Shown: in pieces, positions 1 through 9,896 of the stretch
How the letters are laid out: each line of letters opens with the position of its first letter
Numbering within the stretch: the first letter of the stretch is position 1
Assembly (NCBI GenBank): GCA_017461345.1
Contig: JAFTYP010000002.1
Coordinates: forward strand, 1-64,000
Direction: 5' to 3'
Length of the DNA stretch: 64,000 nucleotides
Source of the DNA: Bacteroidaceae bacterium
GTDB taxonomy: Bacteria; Bacteroidota; Bacteroidia; Bacteroidales; Bacteroidaceae
Position numbers and translations under genes: made by a program
The notes under the pieces: model-generated
Told to the model about the DNA's origin: nothing
Databases searched by the model: none
The model's input: the letters and a program-made list of their open reading frames with translations, nothing else

Positions 1-10
1 AGAGTGTACT

Positions 11-41
11 TTTGTCGTTATTGGAAATTGTCGTACCTTTG
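11..41 (+). promoter_or_regulatory. Bacteroidetes-type promoter upstream of the LRR gene
   Basis: TTTG at 11-14, a 19-bp spacer and TACCTTTG at 34-41 match the Bacteroidetes primary sigma factor consensus (TTTG, 19-21 bp, TAnnTTTG). Transcription would start near 48. The next long plus-strand frame is the leucine-rich-repeat gene, whose open frame begins at 222, so the inferred leader is long and holds no clear start for that gene. Confidence 0.6.
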
Positions 42-221
42 TGCCGAAAACGTGGAATGATGGAAACATCAAACTGCAAATATCAAATAAAAGAGAAGAA
101 ACACCCTTTATTGATACGCTTTGAGCGTTAATAAACAATAAAAACGTTAAATATTCAACTTTTAGAATGCACCCTTAAATGTTATGACCATATTTATGAC
201 TTATTATTCGAAAAATATTGA

Positions 222-2930
222 GTAATAACTGGTTGTAAATACAGTGATTGTTTAGAACTGACATCCGTCAACATACCAGACTCTGTAACAAGAATAGGAA
301 GAGTATTCGCTGGTTGCGAAGGGCTTGAATCTATCAACATACCTAACTCTGTAACAAGAATAGAAGACCACGCATTCGAAGGTTGTGAATGGCTTAGATC
401 TTTCAACATACCTGACTCAGTAACAAGCATAGGACGCAGCGCATTCGAAGGATGCAAAAGACTTGAATCTGTCAACATTCCTAACTCAGTAACAAGAATA
501 GGAGACTACGCATTCGAAGGCTGCGAAAGACTTGAATCTGTCAACATTCCTAACTCAGTAACAAGCATAGGACGCAGCGCATTCGAAGGATGCAAAAGGC
601 TGAAGAAAGTCATTGTGCCTGATATCGCGGCATGGTACAGCATTAAATTTGACAATGCTTATGCAAATCCTTTAAAATATGCCAAGCATCTTTACAGCGA
701 TGAAACGACAGAAATAACAAACCTTATTATCCCCAACTCCGTAACAAGTATAGGGGACTTCGCATTCTTTGGCTGCGATGGGCTGACATCTATTAACATA
801 CCAGACTCAGTAACAAGAATAGGAAACTGCGCATTCTATGGCTGCGGTGGGCTGACATCTATCAACATACCCAGTTCCGTAACAAGCATAGGAGAGGGAG
901 CATTTAAACTATGTGGGGAACTTATAGAAGTCAGATTAAATAATCACAACTTAATATCTTCCTCAAGGAATAACACTAATTCTATGGAAGCTATATGGTC
1001 ATCTATCAATACTTGCATCATTGGGGATGGAGCCACAAGTATCGGGAACTACGCTAATTCTATGAATGCTATAGGATTAGGTGTCGGAACTTGCATCATT
1101 GGGGATGGAGCTACAAGTATCGGAAACTACGCATTCGAAGGATGCTCAGGGCTTAAATCTATCATTATACCAGACTCAGTAACAAGCATAGGAGAGGGAG
1201 CATTCTGGGGCTGCGATGGGCTGACATCTATCAACATACCAGACTCAGTAACAAGCATAGGAGAGGGAGCATTCTGGGGCTGCGATGGGCTGACATCTAT
1301 CAACATACCAGACTCAGTAACAAGAATAGGAAACTGCGCATTCAAAGACTGCGAATATCTTAGATCTGTCACAATACCCAACTCTGTAACAAGCATTGGG
1401 AACGACGCATTCGGAAGATGCAATGAGTTGACGAAAGTTATTGTGCCAGACATCGCTGCATGGTGCGGTATTGCATTTAAAGGCAACATCTTGTGGTACA
1501 ACCATGATTGGTATCATGACGAACCTGTACGGTATGAAAAGCATCTTTACAGCGATGAAACAAATGAAATAACAAACCTAATTATCCCCAACTCCGTAAC
1601 AAGGATAGGAGACTTCGCATTCTCGGGCTGCTGTGGGCTAACATCTATCAATATACCTGATTCTGTAACAAGCATAGGAAACAACGCATTCGAGAGATGC
1701 ACAGGGCTGACATCCGTCACCATACCGGACTCCGTGACAAGCATAGGAAGCAACGCATTCAAGGACTGTTTAGAACTGACATCTATCGACATACCTGACT
1801 CCGTAACAAGCATTGGAGAGGGAGCTTTCTTTGATTGCTCTGGGCTTATTTCTGTCAACATTCCCAACTCAGTAACAAGCATAGGAGGTGGCGCATTCTA
1901 TAAATGCTGGGGACTTAAATCTGTCAACATACCGAACTCCGTGACAAGCATAGGAGATGAGGCATTCCGTGAATGCTCAGGACTGACATCCGTCAACATA
2001 CCTGACTCTGTAACAAGCATTGGAGAGGGAGCTTTCTATGGCTGCGAATGTCTTGAATCTGTCAACATACCTAACTCAGTAACAAGCATTGGAGACTGGG
2101 CATTCTGTGAATGCAAATGGCTTAAATCTGTCAACATACCTGACTCTGTAACAAGCATTGGAGAGGGAGCATTCTATAAATGCTGGGGACTTAAATCTGT
2201 CAACATACCGAACTCCGTGACAAGCATAGGGGACTCCGCATTCTCTGGCTGCGATGAGCTGACATCTATCTACATACCGGACTCAGTAACAAGCATAGGA
2301 GGCTACGCATTCCATGAGACTCCATGGTATAATAATTTGCCAGATGGCATGGTTTATATAGGCAGTGTTAATTATAAATACAAGGGAAAGATGCCTATGG
2401 GAACTCAAATAACTATTAAGGATGGCATCGTAGGTATAGGGCATGGTGCATTCTCTGACTGCGATGGGCTGACATCTATCAACATCCCCAACTCCGTAAC
2501 AAGTATAGGGGACTTCGCATTCTTTGACTGCGAATGGTTTAAATCTGTCAACATACCTAACTCAGTAACAAGCATAGGAAACTACGCATTCTCTCGCTGC
2601 GATGGGCTGACATCTGTCAACATACCTAACTCAGTAACAAGCATAGGAGACTACGCATTCTCTCGCTGCGATGGGCTGACATCTATCAATATCGGTAATG
2701 GCGTAGAGAGCATAGGATACGAAGCCTTTGCCAACTGTACATTGACAGATGTTTATTGTTATGCAGAAAACGTACCTTCTACAAAATACAATGTTTTTAA
2801 TAATTCAGACATCAGAAAAGCCACACTCCACGTGCCGGCTGCATCTATCGAACAGTACAAGACAACAGAGCCTTGGAGCAACTTCGGCACAATTGTTGCC
2901 ATAGATGATACAGAGACACAAGCGTCCTGA
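222..2930 (+). CDS. BspA-like leucine-rich repeat (LRR_5) protein, 5' end missing or frameshifted
   Basis: Surface or secreted BspA-type repeat protein; the family mediates adhesion and host or matrix binding. The frame carries about 25-30 copies of a 23-residue LRR_5 unit (consensus around LTSVNIPDSVTSIGxxAFxxC), broken by two longer cassettes beginning VPDIAAW near 615 and 1440. It ends in the usual VPAASIEQYKTTEPWSNFG cap. The repeat frame is open from 222, just after an in-frame TGA at 219-221, yet holds no ATG before 615, where a GTG lies in the middle of a repeat. No signal peptide or N-terminal cap is visible. An ATG at 184 in another frame stops at 225, so a small indel near 210-225 could have separated a start from the gene. 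It may therefore be a 5'-truncated pseudogene. The frame also stays open 35 codons beyond the TGA at 2928-2930. Confidence 0.75.
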   Translation, partial: VITGCKYSDCLELTSVNIPDSVTRIGRVFAGCEGLESINIPNSVTRIEDHAFEGCEWLRSFNIPDSVTSIGRSAFEGCKRLESVNIPNSVTRIGDYAFEGCERLESVNIPNSVTSIGRSAFEGCKRLKKVIVPDIAAWYSIKFDNAYANPLKYAKHLYSDETTEITNLIIPNSVTSIGDFAFFGCDGLTSINIPDSVTRIGNCAFYGCGGLTSINIPSSVTSIGEGAFKLCGELIEVRLNNHNLISSSRNNTNSMEAIWSSINTCIIGDGATSIGNYANSMNAIGLGVGTCIIGDGATSIGNYAFEGCSGLKSIIIPDSVTSIGEGAFWGCDGLTSINIPDSVTSIGEGAFWGCDGLTSINIPDSVTRIGNCAFKDCEYLRSVTIPNSVTSIGNDAFGRCNELTKVIVPDIAAWCGIAFKGNILWYNHDWYHDEPVRYEKHLYSDETNEITNLIIPNSVTRIGDFAFSGCCGLTSINIPDSVTSIGNNAFERCTGLTSVTIPDSVTSIGSNAFKDCLELTSIDIPDSVTSIGEGAFFDCSGLISVNIPNSVTSIGGGAFYKCWGLKSVNIPNSVTSIGDEAFRECSGLTSVNIPDSVTSIGEGAFYGCECLESVNIPNSVTSIGDWAFCECKWLKSVNIPDSVTSIGEGAFYKCWGLKSVNIPNSVTSIGDSAFSGCDELTSIYIPDSVTSIGGYAFHETPWYNNLPDGMVYIGSVNYKYKGKMPMGTQITIKDGIVGIGHGAFSDCDGLTSINIPNSVTSIGDFAFFDCEWFKSVNIPNSVTSIGNYAFSRCDGLTSVNIPNSVTSIGDYAFSRCDGLTSINIGNGVESIGYEAFANCTLTDVYCYAENVPSTKYNVFNNSDIRKATLHVPAASIEQYKTTEPWSNFGTIVAIDDTETQAS

Positions 2931-3042
2931 CCTGCTTCGAAAGCATGGGCAGCCATCATAAAGGCAGGCATGAAAGCAATTAACGTCTTAATAACGAAAA
3001 GGCTGAAGGTACGACTTTACAACCTGAAGAAGAAATAAACTA

Positions 3043-3897
3043 TCATTTGTCCGCTGACAAGAAATCCTGTATCTCCTTCAGCATGCCTTCTGCCATAGTC
3101 CTGCCCATGGCATAGACGTGGCGCATCTTGCGTTCGTTCTGCTCGGTTCGCCCAATGGGCAAGGTGTCCTGCGGATAAATCAACAGAATGTTCCCCTTCT
3201 GCTCCTGGTCCTCAAGGTAAGAGAGTTCGTCGTTATACATTAAATGTCTGCGCGACATCGCCTTTACAATGGCAGGATAACGACGCATGAAGAGATGGAA
3301 GAGCGGCATGAGTTTGGTCTGTTTCTTATAGAAACCCTTCGGCTGCGTCAGGATGACGATGTTGCGCTCAAAACCTTGCTCCTGAAAGTAACGCAAAGGG
3401 ATGGAGTCGCTGATGCCGCCATCGAGATAAAGACGACCGTCGCGAAGCACCGGCTGCGACACCAATGGCATGGAGCCCGATGCCCGAAGCCATTCGAACC
3501 CTTCGTCGTCCATGACATCGATACGATGGTATAACGGTTCGCCCGTCATGACATCTGTGCAGACAACATGAAACTCCGTAGGATTCTTCTTGAAGGTTTC
3601 ACGGTCAAAGACATCCAAGGTATTGGGCACAACGTGATATGCATACTCCGGTGCAACGATGTTTCCCGTCTTCAGCAGAGCACGCAGTCCCATGTACTGC
3701 GGATCGTCCTTGAAGCGAATGTTGTAACGGAGCGCACGACCTATCTGGTGCGACTTGTAGTTACAACCGAACAATGCACCTGCCGACACGCCTACAATGC
3801 CGTCGAAACAGATGCCCTGTTCCATCATCACATCCAGCACGCCAGCCGTAAACAAGCCACGCATGCCGCCACCTTCAAGTACCAGACCTTTTCTCAT
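3043..3897 (-). CDS. Patatin-like phospholipase family protein
   Basis: Predicted serine lipid acyl hydrolase of the bacterial patatin/RssA type, 284 residues. Visible motifs are the oxyanion-hole GGGMRG (residues 9-14), the nucleophile elbow GVSAG (about 36-40) and the catalytic Asp in DGG (about 160), which make the Ser-Asp dyad. No signal peptide is seen, so a cytoplasmic place is likely. It is divergent from the DEAD-box helicase, with only 74 bp between start codons. A minus-strand TACCTTTG lies 7 nt upstream of the ATG, so the message may have almost no leader. Substrate unknown. Confidence 0.9.
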   Translation of the reverse strand: MRKGLVLEGGGMRGLFTAGVLDVMMEQGICFDGIVGVSAGALFGCNYKSHQIGRALRYNIRFKDDPQYMGLRALLKTGNIVAPEYAYHVVPNTLDVFDRETFKKNPTEFHVVCTDVMTGEPLYHRIDVMDDEGFEWLRASGSMPLVSQPVLRDGRLYLDGGISDSIPLRYFQEQGFERNIVILTQPKGFYKKQTKLMPLFHLFMRRYPAIVKAMSRRHLMYNDELSYLEDQEQKGNILLIYPQDTLPIGRTEQNERKMRHVYAMGRTMAEGMLKEIQDFLSADK

Positions 3898-3904
3898 TTC
3901 ACTG

Positions 3905-3912
3905 CAAAGGTA
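3905..3912 (-). promoter_or_regulatory. -7 element of the patatin gene
   Basis: Minus-strand TACCTTTG (plus-strand CAAAGGTA). Only 7 nt separate it from the ATG at 3897, so the expected start point falls at or next to the start codon. No good TTTG is found 19-21 bp upstream. Confidence 0.55.
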
Positions 3913-3955
3913 CGAAAAAGTTCACTTCGATAACCCTTATTCCTTGTTTTTTTTG

Positions 3956-3963
3956 TATCTTTG
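3956..3963 (+). promoter_or_regulatory. -7 element of the DEAD-box helicase gene
   Basis: TATCTTTG lies 8 nt before the ATG at 3972. The family N-terminus supports that ATG, so the transcript would be leaderless or nearly so. The -33 element is weak. It stands back to back with the patatin promoter. Confidence 0.6.
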
Positions 3964-3971
3964 CGCCCGAT

Positions 3972-5915
3972 ATGAAGAACTTTAGCGAATTGGGGCTTGC
4001 CGAACCTATCCTGCAAGCCATTGAAGAGTTGGGCTATGAACATCCCATGCCCGTACAAGAGGAAGTAATCCCGCATTTGTTGAATCAGGACGGCGATCTC
4101 GTTGCATTGGCACAGACAGGAACCGGCAAGACGGCAGCATACGGACTTCCACTGCTACAGAAAGCCCTCTCTACAAAATCCTCCTCAAAAGGAGAAACAA
4201 CATGTCCCAGCATTATCATCTTAAGTCCAACGCGTGAACTCTGTCTGCAGATTGCAGACGACATGGAAGACTTCAGCAAGTATCTGCCAGAAGTGCGCAT
4301 CCTTGCCGTTTATGGTGGTACGAATATCGAGCCACAGATTCGTGCCTTAAAGCATGGCGTAGATATCATCGTGGCAACTCCAGGACGACTGATGGACTTG
4401 ATGAAGCGTGGCGTGGCAGACCTCTCGGAGGTGCAATACATTGTCCTCGACGAAGCAGACGAAATGCTTTCGATGGGCTTCCAGGAAGACCTCGACAGCA
4501 TACTGGAAGGCATTCCAAGCGAACACCGCACCCTGCTCTTCAGTGCAACAATGAGCAAGGAGATAGAACGCATCGCACAGAACTATCTCACCGATGCACA
4601 ACAGATTCAGGTAGGCAGCCGAAACGAAGGCGCTGAGAATGTGAACCACGTCTATTACATGGTGCATGCTCGCGACAAATATCTTGCCCTCAAACGCGTA
4701 GTTGACTTCTATCCGCGCATCTATGCCATCATCTTCTGCCGGACACGAATGGAAACACAAGAGGTAGCCGACAACCTGATTCGCGACGGTTACAATGCCG
4801 ACGCACTGCACGGCGATCTGTCGCAACAGCAACGCGACCTCACGATGCAAAGATTCCGCAAGCACCGTGTTCAACTGCTTGTTGCCACAGACGTGGCTGC
4901 ACGAGGTCTGGATGTTGACGACCTGACACATGTCATCAATTTCGGCATGCCCGACGACACAGAAAGTTATACCCATCGCTCCGGAAGAACAGGACGTGCA
5001 GGCAAGAAAGGAACCAGCATATGCATCACTGGCATACGCGAACGCTCTAAAATCAAACTGGTAGAAAAGGTAATACAGAAGTCCTTCGAACAAGGCATCC
5101 TGCCGGAACCTCGCGAAATATGTACCAAACAACTCTATCACGTCATCGACGACATAGAACGCATCGAGGTTGACGAGGAAGAGATTGCACCCTTCATGAG
5201 CGAAGTGCAGAAGCGTTGGGAATGGCTCGACAAAGAAGACCTCATCAAGAGAATTCTTTCGCGAGAGTTCGGCCGCTTCCTGCAATACTATGCCAATGCT
5301 CCGGAAATCGAAAGCACCTCCGCATCAGACAAAGGCGAAACCGGCGGACGACGTCAGAGAAACAAATCACATCAGGCCGAAGAAGGCTACGTACGCCTTT
5401 TCCTCAACGTAGGCAAGATAGACGGCATGTATGCTCGTGAAATCATCGGCCTCATCAACAAGAACGTTCAAGGCGACAAGGTTGCAGTTGGAAGAATCGA
5501 CCTGATGAAGAGTTTCTCGTTCATCGAAGTCAAGCAAGAAGACCTCAACCGCGTATTGAAAGCCCTGAAGCATGGCGTAACAGTGAAGGGAAGAAGTGTT
5601 GTCTGCGACATATCGACAGACGAGCCCAAGGCTACCACCACTCATGCCCCACGCGGAGAGAAAAAGGCAACGGCACGCAAAGAAAAACCAATACGCCAGA
5701 AAGAAAAGAATACAACACCTGTAGAACGAAAAGAGAAAAAGCCCTCTCGCGAAGAACGAGGCTACACAGCACCTCGAGGAAAGAAGTTCAAGAAAGAAGA
5801 CTGGATGCAGTTCCTGAACCCAGACAAGCCACAGAAGAAACACGAACTGAAAGGCGAGATGCCCGACTTCAGCGAAGAAGGTTGGGCAAGAAGAAAACCT
5901 AAAAAGAAAAAATAA
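3972..5915 (+). CDS. DEAD-box ATP-dependent RNA helicase (DeaD/CsdA-like)
   Basis: RNA helicase acting in ribosome assembly or cold-stress RNA remodelling, 647 residues. Domains in order: Q motif (PMPVQ, about 25-29), Walker A AQTGTGKT (47-54), PTREL, DEAD (about 160), SAT (about 190), the second RecA-like domain with ARGLDV and HRSGRTGRAG, a DbpA-type RNA-binding domain (about 470-545) and a long basic Lys/Arg-rich tail. The start is supported by the conserved first residues MKNFSELGL. The S46 peptidase begins 5 nt after its stop, so the two are probably co-transcribed. Confidence 0.95.
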   Translation: MKNFSELGLAEPILQAIEELGYEHPMPVQEEVIPHLLNQDGDLVALAQTGTGKTAAYGLPLLQKALSTKSSSKGETTCPSIIILSPTRELCLQIADDMEDFSKYLPEVRILAVYGGTNIEPQIRALKHGVDIIVATPGRLMDLMKRGVADLSEVQYIVLDEADEMLSMGFQEDLDSILEGIPSEHRTLLFSATMSKEIERIAQNYLTDAQQIQVGSRNEGAENVNHVYYMVHARDKYLALKRVVDFYPRIYAIIFCRTRMETQEVADNLIRDGYNADALHGDLSQQQRDLTMQRFRKHRVQLLVATDVAARGLDVDDLTHVINFGMPDDTESYTHRSGRTGRAGKKGTSICITGIRERSKIKLVEKVIQKSFEQGILPEPREICTKQLYHVIDDIERIEVDEEEIAPFMSEVQKRWEWLDKEDLIKRILSREFGRFLQYYANAPEIESTSASDKGETGGRRQRNKSHQAEEGYVRLFLNVGKIDGMYAREIIGLINKNVQGDKVAVGRIDLMKSFSFIEVKQEDLNRVLKALKHGVTVKGRSVVCDISTDEPKATTTHAPRGEKKATARKEKPIRQKEKNTTPVERKEKKPSREERGYTAPRGKKFKKEDWMQFLNPDKPQKKHELKGEMPDFSEEGWARRKPKKKK

Positions 5916-5920
5916 ACAAT

Positions 5921-8068
5921 ATGAAGAAAATACTCCTTAGCGCAACACTTTGTGCACTTTCGCTCCTTTCCTATGCCGACGAAGGAATGTGGATGCTGAA
6001 TCGTATCGATGCAAAAACCGCCGAGGCCATGAAAAGCCTTGGACTGCAACTCTCTCCCGAACAACTCTACAGCACAGAACACTCAAGCCTCAAGGACTGT
6101 GTGGTCGATTTCGGTGATTTCTGTTCCGGCGTCGTTGTCAGCAAAGACGGCCTTGTCTTCACCAATCATCATTGCGGATATGGTGCCATCCAGAGTCTGT
6201 CCACTCCAAAAGATGACATACTCAAGAATGGTTTTGTGGCACGCTCACGAGAAAAGGAACGTCCGGCAGAAGGCCTTTTTGTGAAATTCCTGCAACGCAC
6301 CGAAGACTGCACTGCCCGCATCGTGCAAGCCTTGAGTAAAGTTTATGAGGCACACCCGAACGAACCCAAGGCCGAACTGGACAAACAATACACCGACAGC
6401 ATCATGGGTGCAGTGGAAAAAGAACTGCAAGAAAGCAATCCCGGCCTGGAGTGTCTGGTGAAGGCGTACTATGAGAACAATGCTTTCTACGCAAGTTATT
6501 ATAAAGTCTATCGCGATGTCCGTCTTGTCTTCACTGCAACAGAGACACTGGGCAAGTTCGGTGGCGACACCGACAACTGGATGTGGCCCCGCCAGACTTG
6601 TGACTTCAGTGTGTTCCGCATCTATGCCGACAAAGATGGTCAGCCGGCAGAATACAGCGAAGAAAACATCCCTCTGCAAGTTGAAAACTATGCCCGCATC
6701 TCTACCGAAGGCTATCGTAATGGCGATTTCTGTATGACGGTTGGCTATCCGGGCAGCACAAGCCGTTACCTCAGTTCGTGGGGTATCGACGAGCGTGTCA
6801 ATGCCAGCAATGTAAGCACCATACAGGTTCGCGGCAAGAAACAGGAAGTTTGGAAACGCTTTATGGACAACGACCGTGCTGTTGCCATCAAGTATGCCAG
6901 CAAATGGGCAAGCAGCAGCAACTACTGGAAGAACAGCATTGGCATGAACAAAGCCATTGCCAACCTCGGTGTTATAGAACAAAAACAACAACTTGAGGAA
7001 AAAATCAGGGATTGGTACGGCAACCGCAGAGACCTTACCGACCGCTTCGGACAAATGTTCTCAAAACTCAAGGAAGCATACTCCGAACGACGTAACGACA
7101 TCTATGCCATGGGGTTCTTCCGCGAAACCTTCATGCGAGGCATTGAACTCTACCGCGTTGCTCATATGCTCAATACAATGCCGACAGATGCCGACAGCAC
7201 AGAGGCAGAAGGTGTCCGCACTCGCATGGAAGCCTTCTTCAAGGATTATGATGCAAAACTCGACGAAGCCACAATGGCTGCCCTGCTGAAGAATTATCGT
7301 GAGCAGGTAACAGACAAGAAATACTGGCCCGAATGTTACAACATCATCGATAGCCTTTATGGCGGCGACGAAACAGCCTATGCCCATGATGTCTTTGCGA
7401 AGACCATCTGCAAAGACCTCTCCAGTGTAGAGAAACTACTTGCCGACAGCACACTGCGCGAAACAGACCCTGCCCTACTCTATGCTGCAGGAATTCCCAT
7501 TAAGATGCAGGAGATTGCAGGCGACAGCCGCAATGCTTCAACTATCATTGACTATAATGAACACCTTCTCACGCAGGCTCTTCTCGAGATGGACCAAGAG
7601 ATGCCACACTATAGCGATGCGAACTTCACGATGCGTCTCTCTTATGGCTACATCCAAGACTATACTGCCGAAGGCCAGCACTACCAGTATTACACCAACG
7701 CCAAGAGTCTGCTCGACAAGGCTGCCAAGCAGAAGAAGATAGAAGACTATAAGTTGGAAAAGGATATCGTATCGCTCATGAAGAAAGGAAATTGGGGACG
7801 CTATGCCGACAAGACAACCGGCGACATGCATCTTTGTTTCCTCTCAAACAATGACATTACGGGCGGCAACTCCGGCTCACCCATGTTCAATGGTCGTGGC
7901 GAACTGCTTGGCCTTGCTTTCGATGGCAACTGGGAAGCAATGTCGGGCGACATCTCGTTCGACAATAACCTGCAGCGCTGCATCGGTGTCGACGTGCGAT
8001 ACATGCTCTTCATTATCGACAAATGGGGCAAGGCCGACAATCTCATCAAGGAACTGCTGGCTGAATAA
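5921..8068 (+). CDS. S46 family dipeptidyl-peptidase, DPP7-like
   Basis: Periplasmic serine dipeptidyl-peptidase that releases N-terminal dipeptides for amino-acid nutrition. It has 715 residues, as usual for the family, and a signal peptide ending near SYA (1-19). Catalytic motifs of the chymotrypsin-like fold are TNHHCGYG (81-88, His), GGDTDNWMW (from 214, Asp) and GGNSGSP with Ser651. Downstream FDGNWEAMSGDI carries Gly where DPP11 enzymes have Arg (FDRN), which favours the DPP7 type with hydrophobic P1 preference over the Asp/Glu-specific DPP11 type. It follows the helicase by 5 nt. Confidence 0.93.
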   Translation: MKKILLSATLCALSLLSYADEGMWMLNRIDAKTAEAMKSLGLQLSPEQLYSTEHSSLKDCVVDFGDFCSGVVVSKDGLVFTNHHCGYGAIQSLSTPKDDILKNGFVARSREKERPAEGLFVKFLQRTEDCTARIVQALSKVYEAHPNEPKAELDKQYTDSIMGAVEKELQESNPGLECLVKAYYENNAFYASYYKVYRDVRLVFTATETLGKFGGDTDNWMWPRQTCDFSVFRIYADKDGQPAEYSEENIPLQVENYARISTEGYRNGDFCMTVGYPGSTSRYLSSWGIDERVNASNVSTIQVRGKKQEVWKRFMDNDRAVAIKYASKWASSSNYWKNSIGMNKAIANLGVIEQKQQLEEKIRDWYGNRRDLTDRFGQMFSKLKEAYSERRNDIYAMGFFRETFMRGIELYRVAHMLNTMPTDADSTEAEGVRTRMEAFFKDYDAKLDEATMAALLKNYREQVTDKKYWPECYNIIDSLYGGDETAYAHDVFAKTICKDLSSVEKLLADSTLRETDPALLYAAGIPIKMQEIAGDSRNASTIIDYNEHLLTQALLEMDQEMPHYSDANFTMRLSYGYIQDYTAEGQHYQYYTNAKSLLDKAAKQKKIEDYKLEKDIVSLMKKGNWGRYADKTTGDMHLCFLSNNDITGGNSGSPMFNGRGELLGLAFDGNWEAMSGDISFDNNLQRCIGVDVRYMLFIIDKWGKADNLIKELLAE

Positions 8069-8141
8069 ACCTCAGACGTTTACAACTTAACGATAACTGT
8101 TCAAAAGACTGCGAGATGTAAAATCCATGTTCATTTGTCAA

Positions 8142-8163
8142 GTCTGCTTCGCAAAAAGCAGAC
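8142..8163. other. Small inverted repeat between the S46 peptidase gene and pckA
   Basis: An 8-bp perfect inverted repeat (GTCTGCTT / AAGCAGAC) with a 6-nt loop. On the plus strand it is followed by A residues rather than T residues, so it is not a classical terminator for the peptidase gene. It may simply stabilise the mRNA end. Nothing else stands out in 8069-8282 except the pckA promoter. Confidence 0.35.
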
Positions 8164-8213
8164 AAAAAGAAAAAACTATGAAGCACGAATTATAGATTTT
8201 GAACTTTTTTTCT

Positions 8214-8221
8214 TATCTTTG
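8214..8221 (+). promoter_or_regulatory. -7 element of pckA
   Basis: TATCTTTG sits 61 nt upstream of the pckA ATG. The only TTTG nearby (8198-8201) is too close, so the -33 element is poor. Confidence 0.5.
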
Positions 8222-8282
8222 CAGTCGCATAAAATACAAGAAAACTAAACATTTCTTTAATTAATAACACATCCACATTAAA

Positions 8283-9896
8283 ATGGCAACATTAGATTTG
8301 ACACAGTACGGCATCACCGGCAGCACCGTGATTGCCCACAACCCCTCTTACGAAGTTCTCTTCGCAGAGGAGACAAAGGAAGGTCTCAGCGGCTTTGAAA
8401 AGGGTCAGAACACAGAACTCGACACAGTTAATGTAATGACTGGCGAGTACACTGGCCGTAGCCCCAAGGACAAGTTCATCGTAATGGACGAAAACTCTAA
8501 GGACACTGTTTGGTGGACTTCAGAAGAGTATAAGAACGACAATAAGCCCATGAGCGAAGAGGCTTGGGCACAGGTTAAAGAAATCGCCGTTAAGGAACTC
8601 AGCAACAAGAACCTCTATGTTGTAGACGCATTCTGCGGTGCTAACGAAGGCACTCGCCTCTCTGTTCGCTTCATCGTTGAGGTTGCATGGCAGGCTCACT
8701 TCGTGAAGAACATGTTCATCCAGCCTACAGAAGAAGAGTTGGCTAACTTCGTGCCCAACTTCGTAATCTACAACGCAAGTAAGGCTAAGGTTGAGAACTA
8801 CAAGGAACTCGGCCTCAACTCTGAAACTTGTGTTGCCTTCAACGTAACCAGCCGCGAGCAGGTTATCATCAACACATGGTACGGTGGTGAGATGAAGAAG
8901 GGTATGTTCTCTATGCAGAACTACTTCCTCCCCTTGAACGGCATCGCTTCTATGCACTGCTCAGCAAACACCGACATGGAAGGCAAGAACACCGCGATCT
9001 TCTTCGGTCTCTCCGGCACAGGTAAGACTACTCTTTCTACCGACCCGAAGCGTCTCCTCATCGGTGACGACGAGCATGGTTGGGACGACGAGGGCGTGTT
9101 CAACCTCGAAGGCGGTTGCTACGCTAAGGTTATCAACCTTTCTAAGGAGAACGAGCCCGACATCTATGCAGCCATCAAGCGCAACGCACTCCTCGAGAAC
9201 GTTACCGTTGATGCAGAAGGCAAGATCGACTTTGCAGACAAGAGCGCAACCGAGAACACTCGCGTAAGTTACCCCATCGAGCACATCGAGAAGATTGTGA
9301 AGAACGTAAACGGCAAGAGCGCAGGTCCCGACGCAAAGAACGTTATCTTCCTCAGCGCAGACGCATTCGGCGTATTGCCTCCCGTATCTATCCTCACTCC
9401 CGAGCAGACGAAGTACTACTTCCTCTCTGGCTTCACAGCAAAACTCGCTGGTACAGAGCGTGGCATCACAGAGCCCACTCCCACCTTCTCTGCTTGCTTC
9501 GGCCAGGCATTCCTCGAGTTGCACCCCACAAAGTATGCAGAGGAACTCGTTAAGAAGATGGAGAAGAGCGGTGCAAAGGCATACCTCGTAAACACAGGTT
9601 GGAATGGTACCGGCAAGCGCATCTCAATTCCCGATACACGCGGCATCATCGACGCTATCCTCGACGGCAGCATCCTGAACGCACCCACCAAGAAGATTCC
9701 TTTCTTCGACTTCGAAGTGCCCACAGAACTGCCCAATGTTAACCCCGCTATCCTCGATCCTCGCGACACCTACGCAGAGGCAAGCCAGTGGGAAGAGAAG
9801 GCAAAGGATCTCGCAGCACGCTTCATCAAGAACTTCGGCAAGTACACAACTAACGAAGCAGGTAAGGCGTTAGTCGCTGCAGGACCTCAGTTGTAA
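8283..9896 (+). CDS. pckA: Phosphoenolpyruvate carboxykinase (ATP)
   Basis: Interconverts oxaloacetate plus ATP with phosphoenolpyruvate, CO2 and ADP. In Bacteroidales it usually runs in the carboxylating direction on the route to succinate. It has 537 residues, normal for the ATP-dependent enzyme. The P-loop [11 protein letters not shown] (about 242) and the metal- and ATP-binding [14 protein letters not shown] that follows are intact. Codon choice is strongly biased, as expected for an abundant central-metabolism enzyme. It has its own promoter and a strong terminator, so it is probably monocistronic. The last six codons plus the stop are re-duplicated in a 66-nt tandem repeat downstream. 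Confidence 0.97.
   Translation: MATLDLTQYGITGSTVIAHNPSYEVLFAEETKEGLSGFEKGQNTELDTVNVMTGEYTGRSPKDKFIVMDENSKDTVWWTSEEYKNDNKPMSEEAWAQVKEIAVKELSNKNLYVVDAFCGANEGTRLSVRFIVEVAWQAHFVKNMFIQPTEEELANFVPNFVIYNASKAKVENYKELGLNSETCVAFNVTSREQVIINTWYGGEMKKGMFSMQNYFLPLNGIASMHCSANTDMEGKNTAIFFGLSGTGKTTLSTDPKRLLIGDDEHGWDDEGVFNLEGGCYAKVINLSKENEPDIYAAIKRNALLENVTVDAEGKIDFADKSATENTRVSYPIEHIEKIVKNVNGKSAGPDAKNVIFLSADAFGVLPPVSILTPEQTKYYFLSGFTAKLAGTERGITEPTPTFSACFGQAFLELHPTKYAEELVKKMEKSGAKAYLVNTGWNGTGKRISIPDTRGIIDAILDGSILNAPTKKIPFFDFEVPTELPNVNPAILDPRDTYAEASQWEEKAKDLAARFIKNFGKYTTNEAGKALVAAGPQL

Noticed and set aside
1..240. Invertible promoter controlling the LRR gene
   Set aside because: No inverted repeat pair flanking the promoter is visible within the window; the left side is cut by the window edge.
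240..2720. LRR region as a non-coding tandem repeat
   Set aside because: The 69-nt period keeps one open frame with conserved LRR_5 protein positions, so the repeat is coding in origin.
2928..3038. TGA recoding to explain the continuing LRR frame
   Set aside because: TGA is used as an ordinary stop in other genes here, for example the thioesterase gene at 41003-41005.
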